The translations under genes and the position numbers were made by a program. From Polydactylus sextarius (lineage: Eukaryota > Chordata > Actinopteri > Polynemidae), in assembly GCA_016801845.1 (NCBI GenBank), contig CM028927.1, positions 17,422,501 to 17,486,500 on the forward strand: a DNA stretch of 64,000 bases, read 5' to 3'. Below, piece after piece: positions 1-12,354 of this stretch. Every line of letters begins with the position of its first letter. The first letter of the stretch is position 1. The notes beneath the pieces are model-generated. The model had not been told where the DNA came from, did no database searches, and worked only from the letters and a program-made list of their open reading frames with translations.

Positions 1-154
1 AAGAAAAAATAAACATAACATGGGTTTGTCTGTTGGTTAGACCAAAACAACATGAGATGAATGTAGCAAGGTGCAATGTATAACAACTACCGTGTGTATT
101 TGTTTTAAACATGAGGGTGAAAAAGTGATAATTTATTGTTGTGAAGCTTAGAGC

Positions 155-706
155 TTGGTTGTAACATTAAAATGCTACTAGCTTAGTTTAACTGATGTAA
201 GGTTGTCTTTGCGCCTTGTTTATATAATATTAAATATTAAATTAAATATTAAAATGCTAGTAGCATAACTTAAATGATGTAATGTTAGCTTAACGTCTTG
301 TAATGTTAGAATGCTAGCAGTTTGGCTTAAGTGATGCTATTTTAGCTTACTGCTTTGTTGAAATGTTAAATTGCTAGTAGCGTAACTAGTAGCTTAACTA
401 ACATGTTAGCTTAGAGCTTTGTGATAACATACTAAAGCTAGTAGCTTAGCTTAATTGATGTACTATTAGCTTTGTGCCTTTTTGTTGTTGTTATGTTGGA
501 ATGCTAGCAAATTAGCTTTACTGATGAAAGTTAGCTTTAAATTTTTATATGTTAGACAGCTAGTAGTTTAGCTTTTCTTAAGGTACGTTAACTTTGTGCT
601 CTGCTGTTGTTATGTTGGCGAGTAGCTTAGCTTAGCTTAACTGATGTAACATTAGTTTTGTGTCTGGTTGTAATATTAGCATGCTAGTAGCTTAGCTTAA
701 TTTAAC
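155..706 (+). repeat. Minisatellite family A, copy array 1 (about 60-bp unit)
   Basis: About nine or ten degenerate tandem units of roughly 60 bp. Each has the order ATGCTAGTAGCTTAGCTTAA, then TGATGTAATGTTAGCTTTGTG, then CCTTGTTGTAATGTTAG, with many substitutions and small indels. The same unit returns in the same orientation at 13838-14965 and inverted at 12355-12935 and 38605-39150. No coding frame is preserved. Borders are by eye. Confidence 0.75.
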
Positions 707-1840
707 CAACTTCGTTAAACGGGACATTTAAAACCAACAAAGCCAAGAAAAACACACTCAAAGTCACAGTCTGTGAAAATAAAGTGGTAAAAATGATTCA
801 CAGTAGCATGTTTTTAAAATCTTCTTTGTGCAAGTGCATTTCTGAACATTAGTGACAAAAAAAAGAAAAAAAAAAACACAGACACACATTTTTCTAATTT
901 CTTTTCCCCTCTTGATATCCTAAACCCTCACATGACAGAAACATTTCCAGAAACTTTTACCACCTCGGATTGATGCCGTGTTCAACTTTCCAAGTAACAG
1001 ATGCTAAGGAAGAAGAAGAGACAAGAAAAGAAGAAGAAGAAAAAAAAAAAAGATTTGCAGCAGATGAAAAATCCATCGGTGCTGGAAGAAGAATGTGCAC
1101 GAGGCTCGCTGCCCGACTTTAACCAGCCATTTGTTTTTGCCATTGAGTTCATCTGGGCGCAGGAACTTTAAGTGATGTTTATATTTGTGTTGCTCTGGCG
1201 CTGAGTTTTAATGTGGCTGAAAAATGTGGCTGGCTGTAAATCATTTCATATTCCAAATTCATATTGGTCATGGTTGAAACGACTGGAGCTGGAGGCAGAG
1301 ATGAGATGTAATCGCTCATTTAGCTCAGCTACGATGAAATTTACCAAAAGTTATAGTTTTATTAGACGTATAAAAACACAAAAGAACAATGCAAACCGCT
1401 AACATCTGGTTTCTACTGCTGACCGTCAGGTTATTGCTCTAAACATCTGTGCAGATTTCCTGTATTATGTTTTAAATATGGATTCCTCCACTGACACCTG
1501 AGGCTAAACCGACTCCACCAGAGCTGGTCCCCGAGCGCCGGTCTGGATACCAGCTCTGGCTGCGGGGGATCCAGCTCCGGTCCTGACCTGATGTAACCTG
1601 CGTGGCGTGGAGCTCCCCAGAGTTGGAGTTATGGCGGCGGCGGCTTCCTTCACTGGGTTTACCAAGGCCACGCTTCATCTCGTTATGCACAAAAATTGTT
1701 ACACTTTTAACCGAGGGCGGTTGTTTGTGAGCTGACGCTAATGAAACCCCTAGAGGATGTTAGATGTTTAGATCTGAAAGACTACGACCTATTTTTACTG
1801 TATGGACACTTTATAGTATCTTCACTATCTTCTTCTTCCT
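707..1840. other. Intergenic sequence, no gene recognised
   Basis: Unique-looking sequence with short A-rich runs (858-876 and 1009-1052) and a GC-richer patch at 1490-1690. Open frames are short, start in arbitrary places and lack recognisable domains. I see no RNA gene or mobile element. Confidence 0.5.
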
Positions 1841-2420
1841 GCTTCTTGTTTGATTTGGGGTTTTATTTGTTTTATATGGTTGTTTTTGTGTGTTTTTGGT
1901 GCTAGTTTTGTTAGTTTGTTCTTGTTTGTCTTCGTTATACCTGGTTTTTGTTTGTCTTTGTGTTGTCGATTTGATTCTTGTTTGTTGTGTTGGGAATTTT
2001 TTTTTTTGTTTGTCATTTGTTTTGTTTTCGCTTTGTTTATTTTGTCTGTTTGTCTTTTATTTGTTGCTTCAGGTGGTTAATTTGTTCATTTTTGTTTGAT
2101 TTATTTGTCATTTGTTATTTCCCTGTTTTGCTGTTTTTCTTTTGTTTGTTTTAGAGTTTGGGGATTTTTTGTATTTTGTTTGTTTTTGCTTTTTTTTTTA
2201 ATTTTGTTTGTTGCTTTAGACATTTAATTTATTTTAGTTGTTTATTTTTGTGTTTCTTTAGTTTACATTTGTTATTTCCTTATTTAGTTTTTCTGTTTTA
2301 GGTTTGGGATTTTGTTTGTTTTGTCTGTTTGCTTTTCTTACTTTCATTTGATTATTTGTTTGTTTCTGTTTTAAGATTGTGAGATTTTTTTTATTTTTGG
2401 TTTGTTATTGTTTTATGTCT
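1840..2420 (+). repeat. TTTG-rich low-complexity tract
   Basis: Nearly 600 bases dominated by TTTG and TTTGTTTG words on the plus strand (CAAA on the minus). Apparent open frames on both strands here are products of this composition, rich in Phe, Leu and Val or in Lys, Asn and Gln. Confidence 0.8.
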
Positions 2421-3335
2421 CTAATGAGGTTATAATAGTAGCATAGTGTGAGAAGGTCAGATACATTTTAAAAGTCTCTCTTCAAACCAGTAAACAAACC
2501 GCTGGGGTTGTTATCGTCGTAGCAGTGAGATGATGGTTCCTTCTCCTTTGTCCTTTGTTTTATTTCATACATGTTCCTTTTCTCCACCATGAAAACATTC
2601 AGCTACAAGCCACTAGCACATTATCCAACATGCAAAACAGATGTTTACAACAAGGCAGCGCTTCTTAGCACACAATAATCAATGTAATGATCAAACCTCA
2701 GCGTCAACAACTGCAACAAACACAAAACAGTTTGGGTCTTTTCAAAATGGACGCGTTTTATATTTAGAAACCTTGTCTGGGTCAAACTTTGTCAAACCAA
2801 CCTCCAGTGTTTCTGCCGTCGAAAAAAGGACTCCGCTTAAATATCTTCTGTCGTTCACCAACACAGCCAAACCTGTGGTCAGCAGCTTGATCCAGTTTCT
2901 GCTCTCGGCCATCCGGAGCGGTTTCGTCTCAATGCCATGTCAGACTCAATCTGAGTAACAGCAGCCACACATACAGTAGTTTATACACGTGCCTTCACAT
3001 TTAATATGTAGAGTTGAGCAACGTTTGCTGCACCACAGGAAAACTTCAAAACACGCATTTAGCATTTTTTCCTACATGTTTGCAAGTTTCATTTGTTTAC
3101 ATATCAAATGCAACGGTTTAGTTTATGAAGAATTTCCAATTCACGTTGTTTACATATTCTCATCTCCTATCACGTTTTATGTTACACACTACTCATGTTG
3201 CATAGCAATAACAACAGTAACAACAGTGGCTGAAAGAATTCACTGGACAGTTTACAACCACAGAAACGTCACCTGTTTAAGTTGTGTAGGAACTGTTGTT
3301 GAGAGATTTTGGTTTCTGTGGTTTAGCTGTTTAGC
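2421..3335. other. Intergenic sequence, no gene recognised
   Basis: Non-repetitive AT-rich sequence. Plus-strand open frames of about 105 and 117 codons (2641-2958 and 2989-3342) show no domain, no convincing splice context and no protein-like composition, so I do not call them genes. Confidence 0.5.
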
Positions 3336-3790
3336 ACCTTGATAAAACAGCTAACTGCTTCATCTGCTTACCTTTAGCTAGCTGTTTCAGCTGGTTACTT
3401 TAAGCTAACTGTTTTAGCATTATGCTAACATTTTTACCTAGTTACTTAGCTAACTGTGGCTGCATTTCACTAACTATTTCAGCCATTTACCTTTAGCTAA
3501 CCGTTTCACTCAGTTACCTTTAGCTGACTGTTTCATTTGGTTACCTTTAGCTAACTGGTTCAGCCACTTTCTTTTAGCTATCTCAACCACTTAGTTACCT
3601 TTAGCTAACTATCTCAACCATTTACGTTTAGCTAACTTTCACTTAGTTACCTTTAACTGGTTCAGCCATTTACTTTTATTTAACTGCTTCACCTGGTCAC
3701 ATTTAGCTAATGACTTAACTTGGTTACATTTCATTAACTGCTTCAATTTTTCACCTTAAGTAATGGTTTCATCTTGTTAATGTCAATCTC
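3335..3790 (+). repeat. Minisatellite family B, array 1 (about 27-bp unit)
   Basis: Degenerate tandem array of a roughly 27-bp unit containing TTTTAGCTAACTGTTTCAGC followed by CATTTAC. The same unit forms arrays at 4580-5240, 7395-8095, 9540-10160 and 11165-11525, all in this orientation and all upstream of the main NEDD9 promoter. Confidence 0.75.
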
Positions 3791-4579
3791 TTGCAGTAGT
3801 TTAATTTAAAAGATAACTGAAAAGGTTGTAATGTATCTGATAATTAAAATCCAATATGGCCATTTTGTTAAAAAGATGATTTAAATCATTTAGAGATGTT
3901 AAACCTGAGACTTTATTTGCTTTTTTTTTAGAAATTCAGTAAACTTTCAGGTAACTTTCTTTTCCCTCAGTTTGTGAGTGGATCCCGACGTGGTTTTTCA
4001 AATCCCTACACACCCACGACTTTTTGATGTAATCTGTTTGTTTTCATTACTACACAGAAGAAAAACATTGCGTCGTCATTACAATACATCAAGAGATGTC
4101 CCACGTTTCAACCGTGTCTCATCATGTCTGAGCCAAAACGTTCTCTTTACTTTTTCAGCCACAGATCCTGGGCAGAGCTCCGCGTCCTGACAACGGCGAC
4201 CAGAAAGCAATCAGACCTCGCTCTCTACACAGAGCCACAATTAGATTTGTAGTGTTTTTTTTCTGCTCCAGACTTGGTGTTGAGCAATGCTGCCTGCCCA
4301 GACTACACCCTGCTATGAGTTCATTAAGAAACTACCCACACTGCAGCCATTCATCTCAGTCAGTCAGCGAGGTATGCAGGAAACCAGAACCTCATTTCCA
4401 ATACACATCCAAAGAAAGACCCCAGCACGGATGGCTTACATTGTCTCATTGATTTTCCTTCATGATATTTGTTCAGATTCTTTGTTTTGTTCTGATATTT
4501 TAGGATTAAATTAACAATTTTTAGTTGTGTTAATGAGTTAAACTATTTAAACCGTTTACTTGTGACTTAATGTTTCAGT
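3791..4579. other. Sequence between family B arrays, no gene recognised
   Basis: Ordinary non-repetitive sequence. Overlapping short plus-strand frames at 3978-4514 have no recognisable domain or splice context. Confidence 0.45.
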
Positions 4580-5240
4580 GGTAACCCATTACTTTTACCC
4601 ATCTGTTTCAATTGTTGCTGTTTACTTTTTGTAACTCTTTCAGTCATTTACCTTTAGCTTTTCAGCTATTAACTTTTAGATAACTTTCGCTTGTTTACTT
4701 TTAGCTAAAAGTTTGAGCCATTTACCTTTAGCTGTCTCAGCTGTTTGCTTTTAGCTAATTGTGTGAGCCATCTGTGTTTTGTATTTCGGGGTTGTACTTT
4801 TTACTATTTTCCTATTTACAGTGTTTACCCGTTACCTTCAGCGACGTTTTTTTAAAGTTTTGCTTTCTATTTCAGTTTCTTACGTTTATCTGTTTTAACT
4901 ATTTACTTTTAACTAACCCTTTTAGCCACTTACCGTCTTGGTAACCGATTCAGCTATTTACTTTTATCTAACGGTTTCGTCGTTTACTTTACTTTACTTT
5001 TAGGTAACTGTTTCATTCATGTGCTTTTAACTAACTCTTTTAGCCATTTCCCTTCTTGCTAACTTTTTCAGCTAACATAAAATTTTAGCTAGCTGTTCCA
5101 ACTATTTACTTTAGCTAACAGTTTCTCTTGGTTACATTTATCTAGTTGATTCATCCATTTACATTTAGATAATTGTTTCAGGTATTTAGCCTACTAGTTC
5201 GACCATTATGTTTTGCTAACTTCATCCACTCAGACAAGTA
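4580..5240 (+). repeat. Minisatellite family B, array 2
   Basis: Strongly degenerate copies of the 27-bp unit, with recurring words CATTTACCTTTAGCT, TTTTAGCTAA and GTTTCAGC. It ends about 120 bp before the TATA box at 5366. Confidence 0.65.
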
Positions 5241-5365
5241 TTGCAGCCATAACTATTAAACTATCTATTTCAACATTTGTCCATTATAGTGTAATATATT
5301 GTCAGATTACCGGTAAGTAAAGAAAACAGGTATCACCACAGGGGATAAATATGAGCAGTGCTTGC

Positions 5366-5374
5366 TATATAAAG
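5366..5374 (+). promoter_or_regulatory. Candidate TATA box of an alternative upstream promoter
   Basis: TATATAAAG is a strong TATA element standing outside the neighbouring minisatellites. Transcription would be expected to start about 25-32 bp downstream (near 5396-5403), leaving a leader of about 40 nt before the ATG at 5440. The element is seen; its use is inferred. Confidence 0.4.
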
Positions 5375-5397
5375 CAGCAGGAAGTCAGAGAGAGGTA

Positions 5398-5442
5398 AAA
5401 GTAGGTCATTTGGCAGAGCGCTGTTCATCTCGCAACAAAATG
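5398..5442 (+). other. Candidate alternative first exon of NEDD9 (ATG at the donor)
   Basis: Downstream of the TATA box the sequence runs into AACAAAATG immediately followed by GTGAGTAAC, a near-perfect 5' splice site. An exon ending after ATG leaves phase 0, which matches the acceptor of the SH3 exon at 31138. Splicing there would give a protein starting M-NLMAKALYDN instead of MKYK-NLMAKALYDN. Cas-family genes are known to use alternative first exons that change only the first few residues. The start at 5398 is inferred from TATA spacing. It could instead be the first exon of an unrelated transcript, or chance. Confidence 0.35.
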
Positions 5443-7394
5443 GTGAGTAACGGGAGCGAAGGTGGAGGCAAAGGTCAGGAATCCCTCTTAAAAATCATGT
5501 TTGCTTTCCCTGTGTGCACTCTGGAGCGCCGTATATCGAGGAGCCAGAGGCACTGGCAGTCCTCCCCGTCCACTGACATGTTTGGGATTGGAGGAGGAGG
5601 GGAGGGGGGTTGTTGCCTCGTTTAGATCCTTCACTTCCCAGAATTCCCACCCGCATCGCCTCTGCCCGCAGAGCACAAAAGGATGGATGGATCCTCTCCA
5701 TAAATAACCAGCAGAGCAAAAGCCAAAACCACGATGTTTTTCTCTCCATGCTTTGTTTCAAAGCCCCCGGACACAGCTCTCGCTCCAAAAACCAAAGCTG
5801 CCGTCCAAAATGTGCTGGATCCATCACACGGGCAGATAAAACCCTGGCACATGTTTAAATAAAGGAAAAATAAAAAGCATAAATAGAGAAGAAAAGCATG
5901 TGTTGAAATTGAATATGATCAGATTAGACTGACTTGTCTGCACTTGAGATGAGTGATCAACAGTTATGACTAGATTAAAAGTTTTAAGTGAATTATCAAA
6001 AGAAATATTCAAACATTTCCTGTGTTTTTATTCATTTATATTAAATATTCAGTTTCAGTGTTTGATCTTAAATAAGATGTAAACTGAGACATGATTAAAC
6101 GAATAAACAAACCAAAACAAGAGCCACAAGTCATATAACTCTGTTCTCTTCCTCTTATAATTAAAAGACACATTAAATGAATCCTGGTGTTGTGAAATAG
6201 AAACAGACGCAGACTGTTATTCTGCAAAAGAGTAAAACAATATTTAGAATATTTAGAATTTTGATGCGTTTATTAGACATGTTACAGTTTTTACTGCTGT
6301 AATTCTTTGTTTTATTGGTTCATTTGTGTTGTTTTGCTACTTTAGCCCATTGTGGGGGAGATTAAACCAGTTGGTAGAAACTAAAACTAAACTAAAAATA
6401 TGTTGGATATATGATTATATATCGACATTTTCTAGTGCGTGTATGTGTGTGTGTGTGTGTGTGAATATTATGTTTACAGCTTGTTAACCTGCCCCCTAAT
6501 GGCCAAAAAATACCCCCCAAAAAAAAAAAAAAAAACAGAAAACAAAGCAAATTTGTTTTTAATATTCAACTTAACTCGTGTGTTTGATAAAATACAAAGA
6601 TCAATGTTCCCAAAAGGAAACAATAATTAAAAAAATAGAAGAAGTAAAAAAAAAAAAAAAAAAAGTAAAAATAAATAAATAATAAATTAAAGTTGGTTTT
6701 GTTTTTTGTTTTGGTATTCTTTCCCTAAAATTAAAACTAATTGCTCACTTATTCAAACTATAAAAGTTAGCAGCAACATTTCTTTAAATAAGACACAAAG
6801 ACTTGGACACAAACACGCTGATCTTCTCAGTCTTGGCTGAAAGTGCCTCATTTCACTCCCCACAATGCTGCAGCTTTAAAGCACCAAGGGATTAGTGGCC
6901 TGATTAAAGCTGCATGTGCTCACACATCCATGTAACACACACTGCACATACAGTAAACACACACACCGAACACACACATTTATACGCCGCTGTGCAATCA
7001 GACGGCGAGCGCAGGGGGTCGATATACTCCGTCTGTCACTTCGCCAACCTGAGGTCTTATCACAAGTCCAACCAGGCGCTGAATCTAGCAGCACAAATGT
7101 GAGTGTCAACACGTTATCAGGCTTCATCGCGCTCGAATCACGGCCCAGACTTTAAATCCTACACCAGCGGTTCACAACCTTTTCTGTCTGATGAGTTCGC
7201 TACAGCTTCACCACCAACAGCAACTACAACTACAGCAGCAGCGAGAGCAGCTCGAACAATGTGTTCAGTTAAAATGACAATAAAATACAATTTATATTTA
7301 ATATAGTTTGACTGTTACTTTTTATTTCAGATGTTTATTATTCACCTTTTATCCAATACTTATATATTTCATTTATACATTTCTCTATTTATTT
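5443..7394. other. Intergenic or long 5' intron sequence, no gene recognised
   Basis: Holds a GC-richer patch (5540-5840), a GT microsatellite near 6441-6463, poly-A runs near 6518-6535 and 6647-6664, and a moderately GC-rich non-repetitive island (6790-7260) rich in CACA words. Overlapping open frames on both strands at 5488-5858 contradict each other and show no domain. Confidence 0.45.
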
Positions 7395-8095
7395 CTTTAT
7401 TACTTACATTTAGCTAAAGGTCTAATACCTCTAGGTAGCGAATTTAATATTTTTATTGTTATGTTTAGCTAACTATGTTGTTTAGCTAACTACTACAACA
7501 AATAATTAGCTGCCTGCTAGCTAACTCTTTCAAAATTTACTTCTCGTTTTTAGCTTTTACTATTTGGTATTTCTGTCGCTTACTTTCAGCTAAATGTTTC
7601 CACCATTTACTTCTCGCTAACACCATCCACTTTTAGCTAACCGTTTCACCTCTTAACTTTTAGCTAACTGTTTCAGCTATTTGCGTTTACCTAAATATTT
7701 CAGTCATTTGCATTAAGCTAACTGTTTCAGCTAATTAATTTTAGCTAACAGTTTCAACTTCCCACTTTTAGCTAACAGTTTCAGCCATTTACTTTTAGCT
7801 AACTGTTTCCACTATTTTCTTTTAGCTAGCCATTTTAATTTGCATTTAACTAAGTTTTTTATTTAAGTCCGTTGCATTAAGCTAACCCGCTACTTTTAGC
7901 TAACTGTTTCAACTATTTTACTTTATCCAGTTATTTCAGCTGTTGTCTTTTAGCTAACTATTTCACTACTATTTTTTTTAGCTGTTTTAGCCAGTTGTGT
8001 TATGCTAACTTTTTCAGCTATTTACTTTAGCTATCTGTTTTGCCTGTTTAATTTTAGCTAACTATTTCAGGCGTTTACTATTTAAACCATCAATT
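7395..8095 (+). repeat. Minisatellite family B, array 3
   Basis: The clearest array of the family: repeated CTTTTAGCTAACTGTTTCAG and CCATTTACTTTTAGC at about 27-bp spacing, best preserved at 7610-7830. Confidence 0.8.
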
Positions 8096-9384
8096 ATGTT
8101 TTGCAAAATGCTTCAATCATCCAAAATGTTAAACTATTTTGAACTGTTAATTAATTATTTCAACAATCCCCGTCTTCTCATTGTATTATTTTATTTTTAT
8201 TTATTTTTTAGCAATTCTCTACATTGTGATTGATTTATTGATGTAATATTGTGTATACTAATTTGTGAAGACTTTATGTAGCAATTGCAACAGTCTGACA
8301 TTTCCATTCCCCCTGGGAATCACCACATCCTTATCACGGGGATAATACTCATGTTGAACGATGCTGTTTACTGACTCGAAGCTGAAAAAGTCTGTTTTCA
8401 TCTGTGGACTGAGTGACATATATACTAGCTTATTGTTCACTGGAGTGGATGATTGGGAGCAAGACCCGAGCCTATATGTGTCAATATTACATGTATGACC
8501 TCAATGTCCTTGCATTTAAAGTGCAAAACAGTGTTTTTTTTTTTCTTGCCTCAAACCATCTCTTGTTTCCATTAATACAGCTCTGCTGTATGTAGGGATC
8601 TGTATGTCGTCTGAATTTTAAAAACTGCTCCTGACACTGAAGCATTATCCTGCAGTAGCTGGTGACAGAATGATGAACAGTTGGCTCTGCGGCAGAATAC
8701 AAGACCAATCCAGAGGCAAATTACTCACTGGGGAAGGTGTGCCCAGGCAATGCACAATGAATGAACAAGTGAGAAGGATAAAAAAACAGAGTGAACATTG
8801 AACTTGGGGTTTTAAAAGATGGTCTTGGCATCTAGTTAAGAGTAATTCACGTTCACAGTAAGCATTTACGCGCGCAACACAATCTAAGTCTAATACAGAC
8901 TTTTATGGCCTTGTTTTTAAGGCGCTAGAGATCATTTATATCACTGCCAAGTTGAAGGCCAAATAAAGTACAGCCTTTAGCTGCGTACAAGGAGCTATTC
9001 AGGTCATTGAAATACAACTGTGACAATCAGACGTAAATGAAACCCTTCATGTTAGTGAGGTTAGTTTAAGTGGAGTCGCTAAAGTCTGCAGAGCTATAGA
9101 GCTGCGACTGTTTCCTCTGATCTGTGGTTGATTCAGCTAATGATGCAGAAGGGAATTAATCTACTGTAATGTTTGAGCAGCACGACTGAGAACATTAAGC
9201 ACAGAGCATAAAAGTTTTTTTTTCTTTACCACCGAGAGATTTGGAGATGTGACGACTTGAGAAGAAGTCAGTGTGGGTTCATTTGTTGGTCACATCTCTG
9301 GAGATTGACGACAAGAACCAAAACTAATCCACAAGAAAACGTATGTCAGTCAGAAATGATTCTGAATAAATACAAAGATCATTA
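8096..9384. other. Non-repetitive sequence, no gene recognised
   Basis: Mixed-composition sequence without tandem repeats. Short frames near 8258-8708 lack domains and overlap on opposite strands. Confidence 0.45.
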
Positions 9385-9465
9385 TTCAGGAGGTAGACTG
9401 GGTTGTCCACCGTCACGGTTGATCCATATGTGTCCTTTGGAGACACAAGGGACCAACATAAATTA
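9385..9465 (+). mobile_element. Degraded tRNA-derived SINE fragment
   Basis: Carries GGTAGACTGGGTTGTCCACC, then GGTTGATCCATATGTGTCC and TTTGGAGACACAAGGG. This resembles the promoter-derived head of tRNA-related fish SINEs, where a B-box-like GGTTCGATCC is followed by CATATGTG and GTCCTTGAGCAAGACAC. The copy is short and heavily mutated. Confidence 0.4.
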
Positions 9466-9539
9466 CATTTGAATTAAATTAAAATTAACTGCTTAATGTT
9501 CACTTACTGCTCATTATTTAGTGACAAATACTTAATGTA

Positions 9540-10160
9540 TATTAACTAACACTTTAGCTGCACTTTTAGCTGAAAATTGAGTGGTTTATTTAATTTTGCT
9601 AAGTACCTAAAATATTTGTCAAAATTGTTAGCTGTCTGTTACCCATGTGTTTTCATTTTAGCTAACTATTTCACCTATTTATTTTTAGCTATTTCAACAA
9701 GGTACTTTTAGCTAACTGTGAGTGTCTTAGCTATTCACTATTTCAGCTAATTGTTTACGCTACTTACTTTTAGCTAACTGTTTCAACTATTTACTTTCAT
9801 CTAACTTTACTAACCATTTACGCTATTTGATTTTAGCTAACCATTTCAACCATGAACTTTTAGCTAATTGTTTATGCTATTTGATTTTAGCTAACTGTTT
9901 CAACCATTTAGTTTTGGCCAACTGTGAGTGTCTCAGCTATTTGCTTTTACCTGAATGTCTTAGACACATGTTCTCAGTTAACTATTTCAAGCTTTTACTT
10001 TTAGCTATTTCTGCGTAACCTATCTTTTCCAATTGTCGTTTACTATTTCTTCTATTGATTTTTAGCTAACTGTGTCAAGCGTTTGCATTTAGCTAATCAT
10101 TCCAACCATTTAGTTACAGCTAACTGTTACTCCTGGTTGCTTTTAGCCAACTACTTACAT
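9540..10160 (+). repeat. Minisatellite family B, array 4
   Basis: Degenerate 27-bp-like units with TTTTAGCTAACTGTTTCAAC and CATTTAGTTTTAGC words. The short open frame at 9827-10018 is a readthrough of this repeat. Confidence 0.75.
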
Positions 10161-10267
10161 TTATTTCAAGCCACCATAGGACAATCAGAAGTGATCCTAT
10201 TTAAACCCAAAAATGATAATTAGACCAGATCCAAAGAAGAGTGAACCCAGCAGACTCAAACAACTCA

Positions 10268-10375
10268 AGGGGATAGAGCGGATCAGGAGATCATGGTTTG
10301 ATTCCTGGCTCCTCTAGTTCATATATCTACATGTGCTTGTGGGTAAGATACTAAACCCTAAATTCCCCCCAACTG
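10268..10375 (+). mobile_element. tRNA-derived SINE-like element
   Basis: GGGGATAGAGCGGATCAGGA resembles an A-box-like head; TGGTTTGATTCCTGGCTCCT contains a mutated pol III B box (GGTTCGATTCC type); ACATGTGCTTGTGGGTAAGA and TACTAAACCCTAAATTCCCC match the tail shared by many percomorph tRNA-related SINEs. No target-site duplication was found. It is a mutated fossil copy, not a functional tRNA. Confidence 0.6.
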
Positions 10376-11164
10376 TGTTCAATTTCTCTGACAATGATAA
10401 TGACGCATTTATGATACACCACCAGATTGCTGCTGATTGTGATCAAAGACCTCCAGGACCTTTTTTGAATCCAATTAGAACTGAATCTATCTGTAATTTC
10501 AACAGAGACCTGGTTCTGAGAAGTAAAATGGCCCTGGATGACCTCTTTTTTCTGTTTTCAGCTCAGGCTCAGATTCATATGAATTCATAGCGTTGCTGGT
10601 GCACGAGGTTAATTGCTCAGCACCTGCCAATCTGCAACAGTTATCATGTCATGATTAATTTTGTCGACATAATGGTCTTTCATTAAGCTCCCGACCGGCA
10701 GCGTCATGCCAGCAAACACTCAGCCCACAGACCACACTTGAGGAATCAGTGGGTTGGAGATTAATTTTTCCATGCCACACCTCTTACTCACTCTTCTTCC
10801 AAAGAACAAGACGAAAATAAATACCTGAGGTTACGTCTGTACGTCTCTCAGCTGTGGGGCAACAGTGTTTTGTCAGAAATACTAAGACTTTAGAGGAAAA
10901 GAAAATAGAAAACAGAGTTTAAGAGAGGATCAGACTGGAATCAGTTACGTAAGCACAACCTAAAGGTTGTTTGTACATGTCTGTATTTTGATATTTGTAA
11001 ACCAAATATTTGGTTAAAAAACTTACACTTCTGTTTATACAGAAGGTAGTGCTGAGGGGAAAAAATCATAGTTGTAAAGATACTTACATTTTTAGTATGA
11101 AACACTTATGTTTGGTTATGTTTTTATAAAGTGATAATTTCTGGGTTTTCTGAGTTATTATCTA
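10376..11164. other. Non-repetitive upstream sequence, possible regulatory island
   Basis: Contains a mixed-composition block at 10590-10790 with TAAT-type homeodomain cores (for example ATGATTAATT) and no tandem repeats. No convincing ORF. Whether it is conserved cannot be told from one sequence. Confidence 0.35.
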
Positions 11165-11525
11165 AGTTTTACATTTTCATTTTTAGCTAACTAATTCATC
11201 AGTTTACTTTTAGACAACTGCTACTTTTAGCTAACAATTTACCAGTGTATGTTTTCAGCCATAGACTATTAGCTAGCCAACTGTTGGCTAACTGTTTAAG
11301 TCATTTGCTTTTAGCTAACTATTTTAACAAGTTTACTTTTAGCTAACTTTTTCAGCCTTTATTTATTTATTCATTTTGGCTAACTGTTTAAATCATATGT
11401 TTTAAGATAACTATTGTTACTTTTAGCTAACTGCTACTTAGCTGTTTACTTTTAGCTAACATTTTTAGCCATATGCTTTCAGCTAGCAGTTTACTTTTAG
11501 TTAACTGTTTCAGACATTTACTTAT
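11165..11525 (+). repeat. Minisatellite family B, array 5
   Basis: About a dozen degenerate units containing TACTTTTAGCTAAC, with short related words between. Last array of the family before the NEDD9 promoter. Confidence 0.7.
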
Positions 11526-12354
11526 CCAACAACATATCCATCATGTTTTGCTTCAACTTCAAAACATCTATTATTATCTACTACTTAAACATGTATCCGT
11601 TACATTCATTTCAATTACCAAAAACGTGTAACTATTTTGAACAGTTTATCCCTTAAACATAAGGTTGTAAAAAACAAAACTATCACCACCGATACCCACA
11701 ATAGTATTAAGGGAAATGGCCACTTTAAGTCACATCTATTCAGAGTTTAGGATCCAAATGGCAGAAAAACATCAAGACCCCAACTGAGTCTTGTGTGTTT
11801 TGTACATTCCTCAGTGCCGCTGCCCGGCCACCAGGCTGCACAAAGACATTAGAGACACTGAGGACAAGAGGAGTCGGGGGGGTCGGAGGGGGGGTGGTGG
11901 TCTCCATAAATCTGCCTGAACTGGTTTGCGAGAGGGGCAAACTTTCACAGGCCTTGTCTGCACAGAGGAGCTTTTGTCAGGCTTCTTCTTCACCTCCTGC
12001 TTCTGTCCATCCATAGCAGTGAGGATCCCTGCTTCAAGCTACAGAGCCCCCACCCCCAGAGATCTCCACTTATGGAAGATGTATGGCTGCTGTGGCCTCT
12101 GTTAAACCAGGGGTCAGATCTGCGGGGGCACTTATGTAACTCAAACATCACAGACACCTGGCAGAGATGAAAGGACACCGGCTCGTTTTTCACTTGCGCT
12201 ATTACTGGTTATTTCCGTGCTGAAATGTGCCATAATGACGCCCAGAGACCTCTGCACCTATAAAGACTGACAGGGAGCAGGCTTCTTTAAAACTCATGTA
12301 ATACTGTAGATTTGTTACAGTAAATATCTCAGACTGTACAAGCATCGCACTTAC
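11526..12354. other. Non-repetitive sequence, no gene recognised
   Basis: A GC-richer segment at 11760-12200 with overlapping short frames on both strands, none with a recognisable domain. Confidence 0.45.

Noticed and set aside
2641..3342. Two frames of 105 and 117 codons as small genes
   Set aside because: No domain, no splice or promoter context, and length compatible with chance in such sequence.
10268..10375. A functional tRNA gene
   Set aside because: Only B-box-like and A-box-like remnants are present, there is no cloverleaf, and the tail is that of a SINE.
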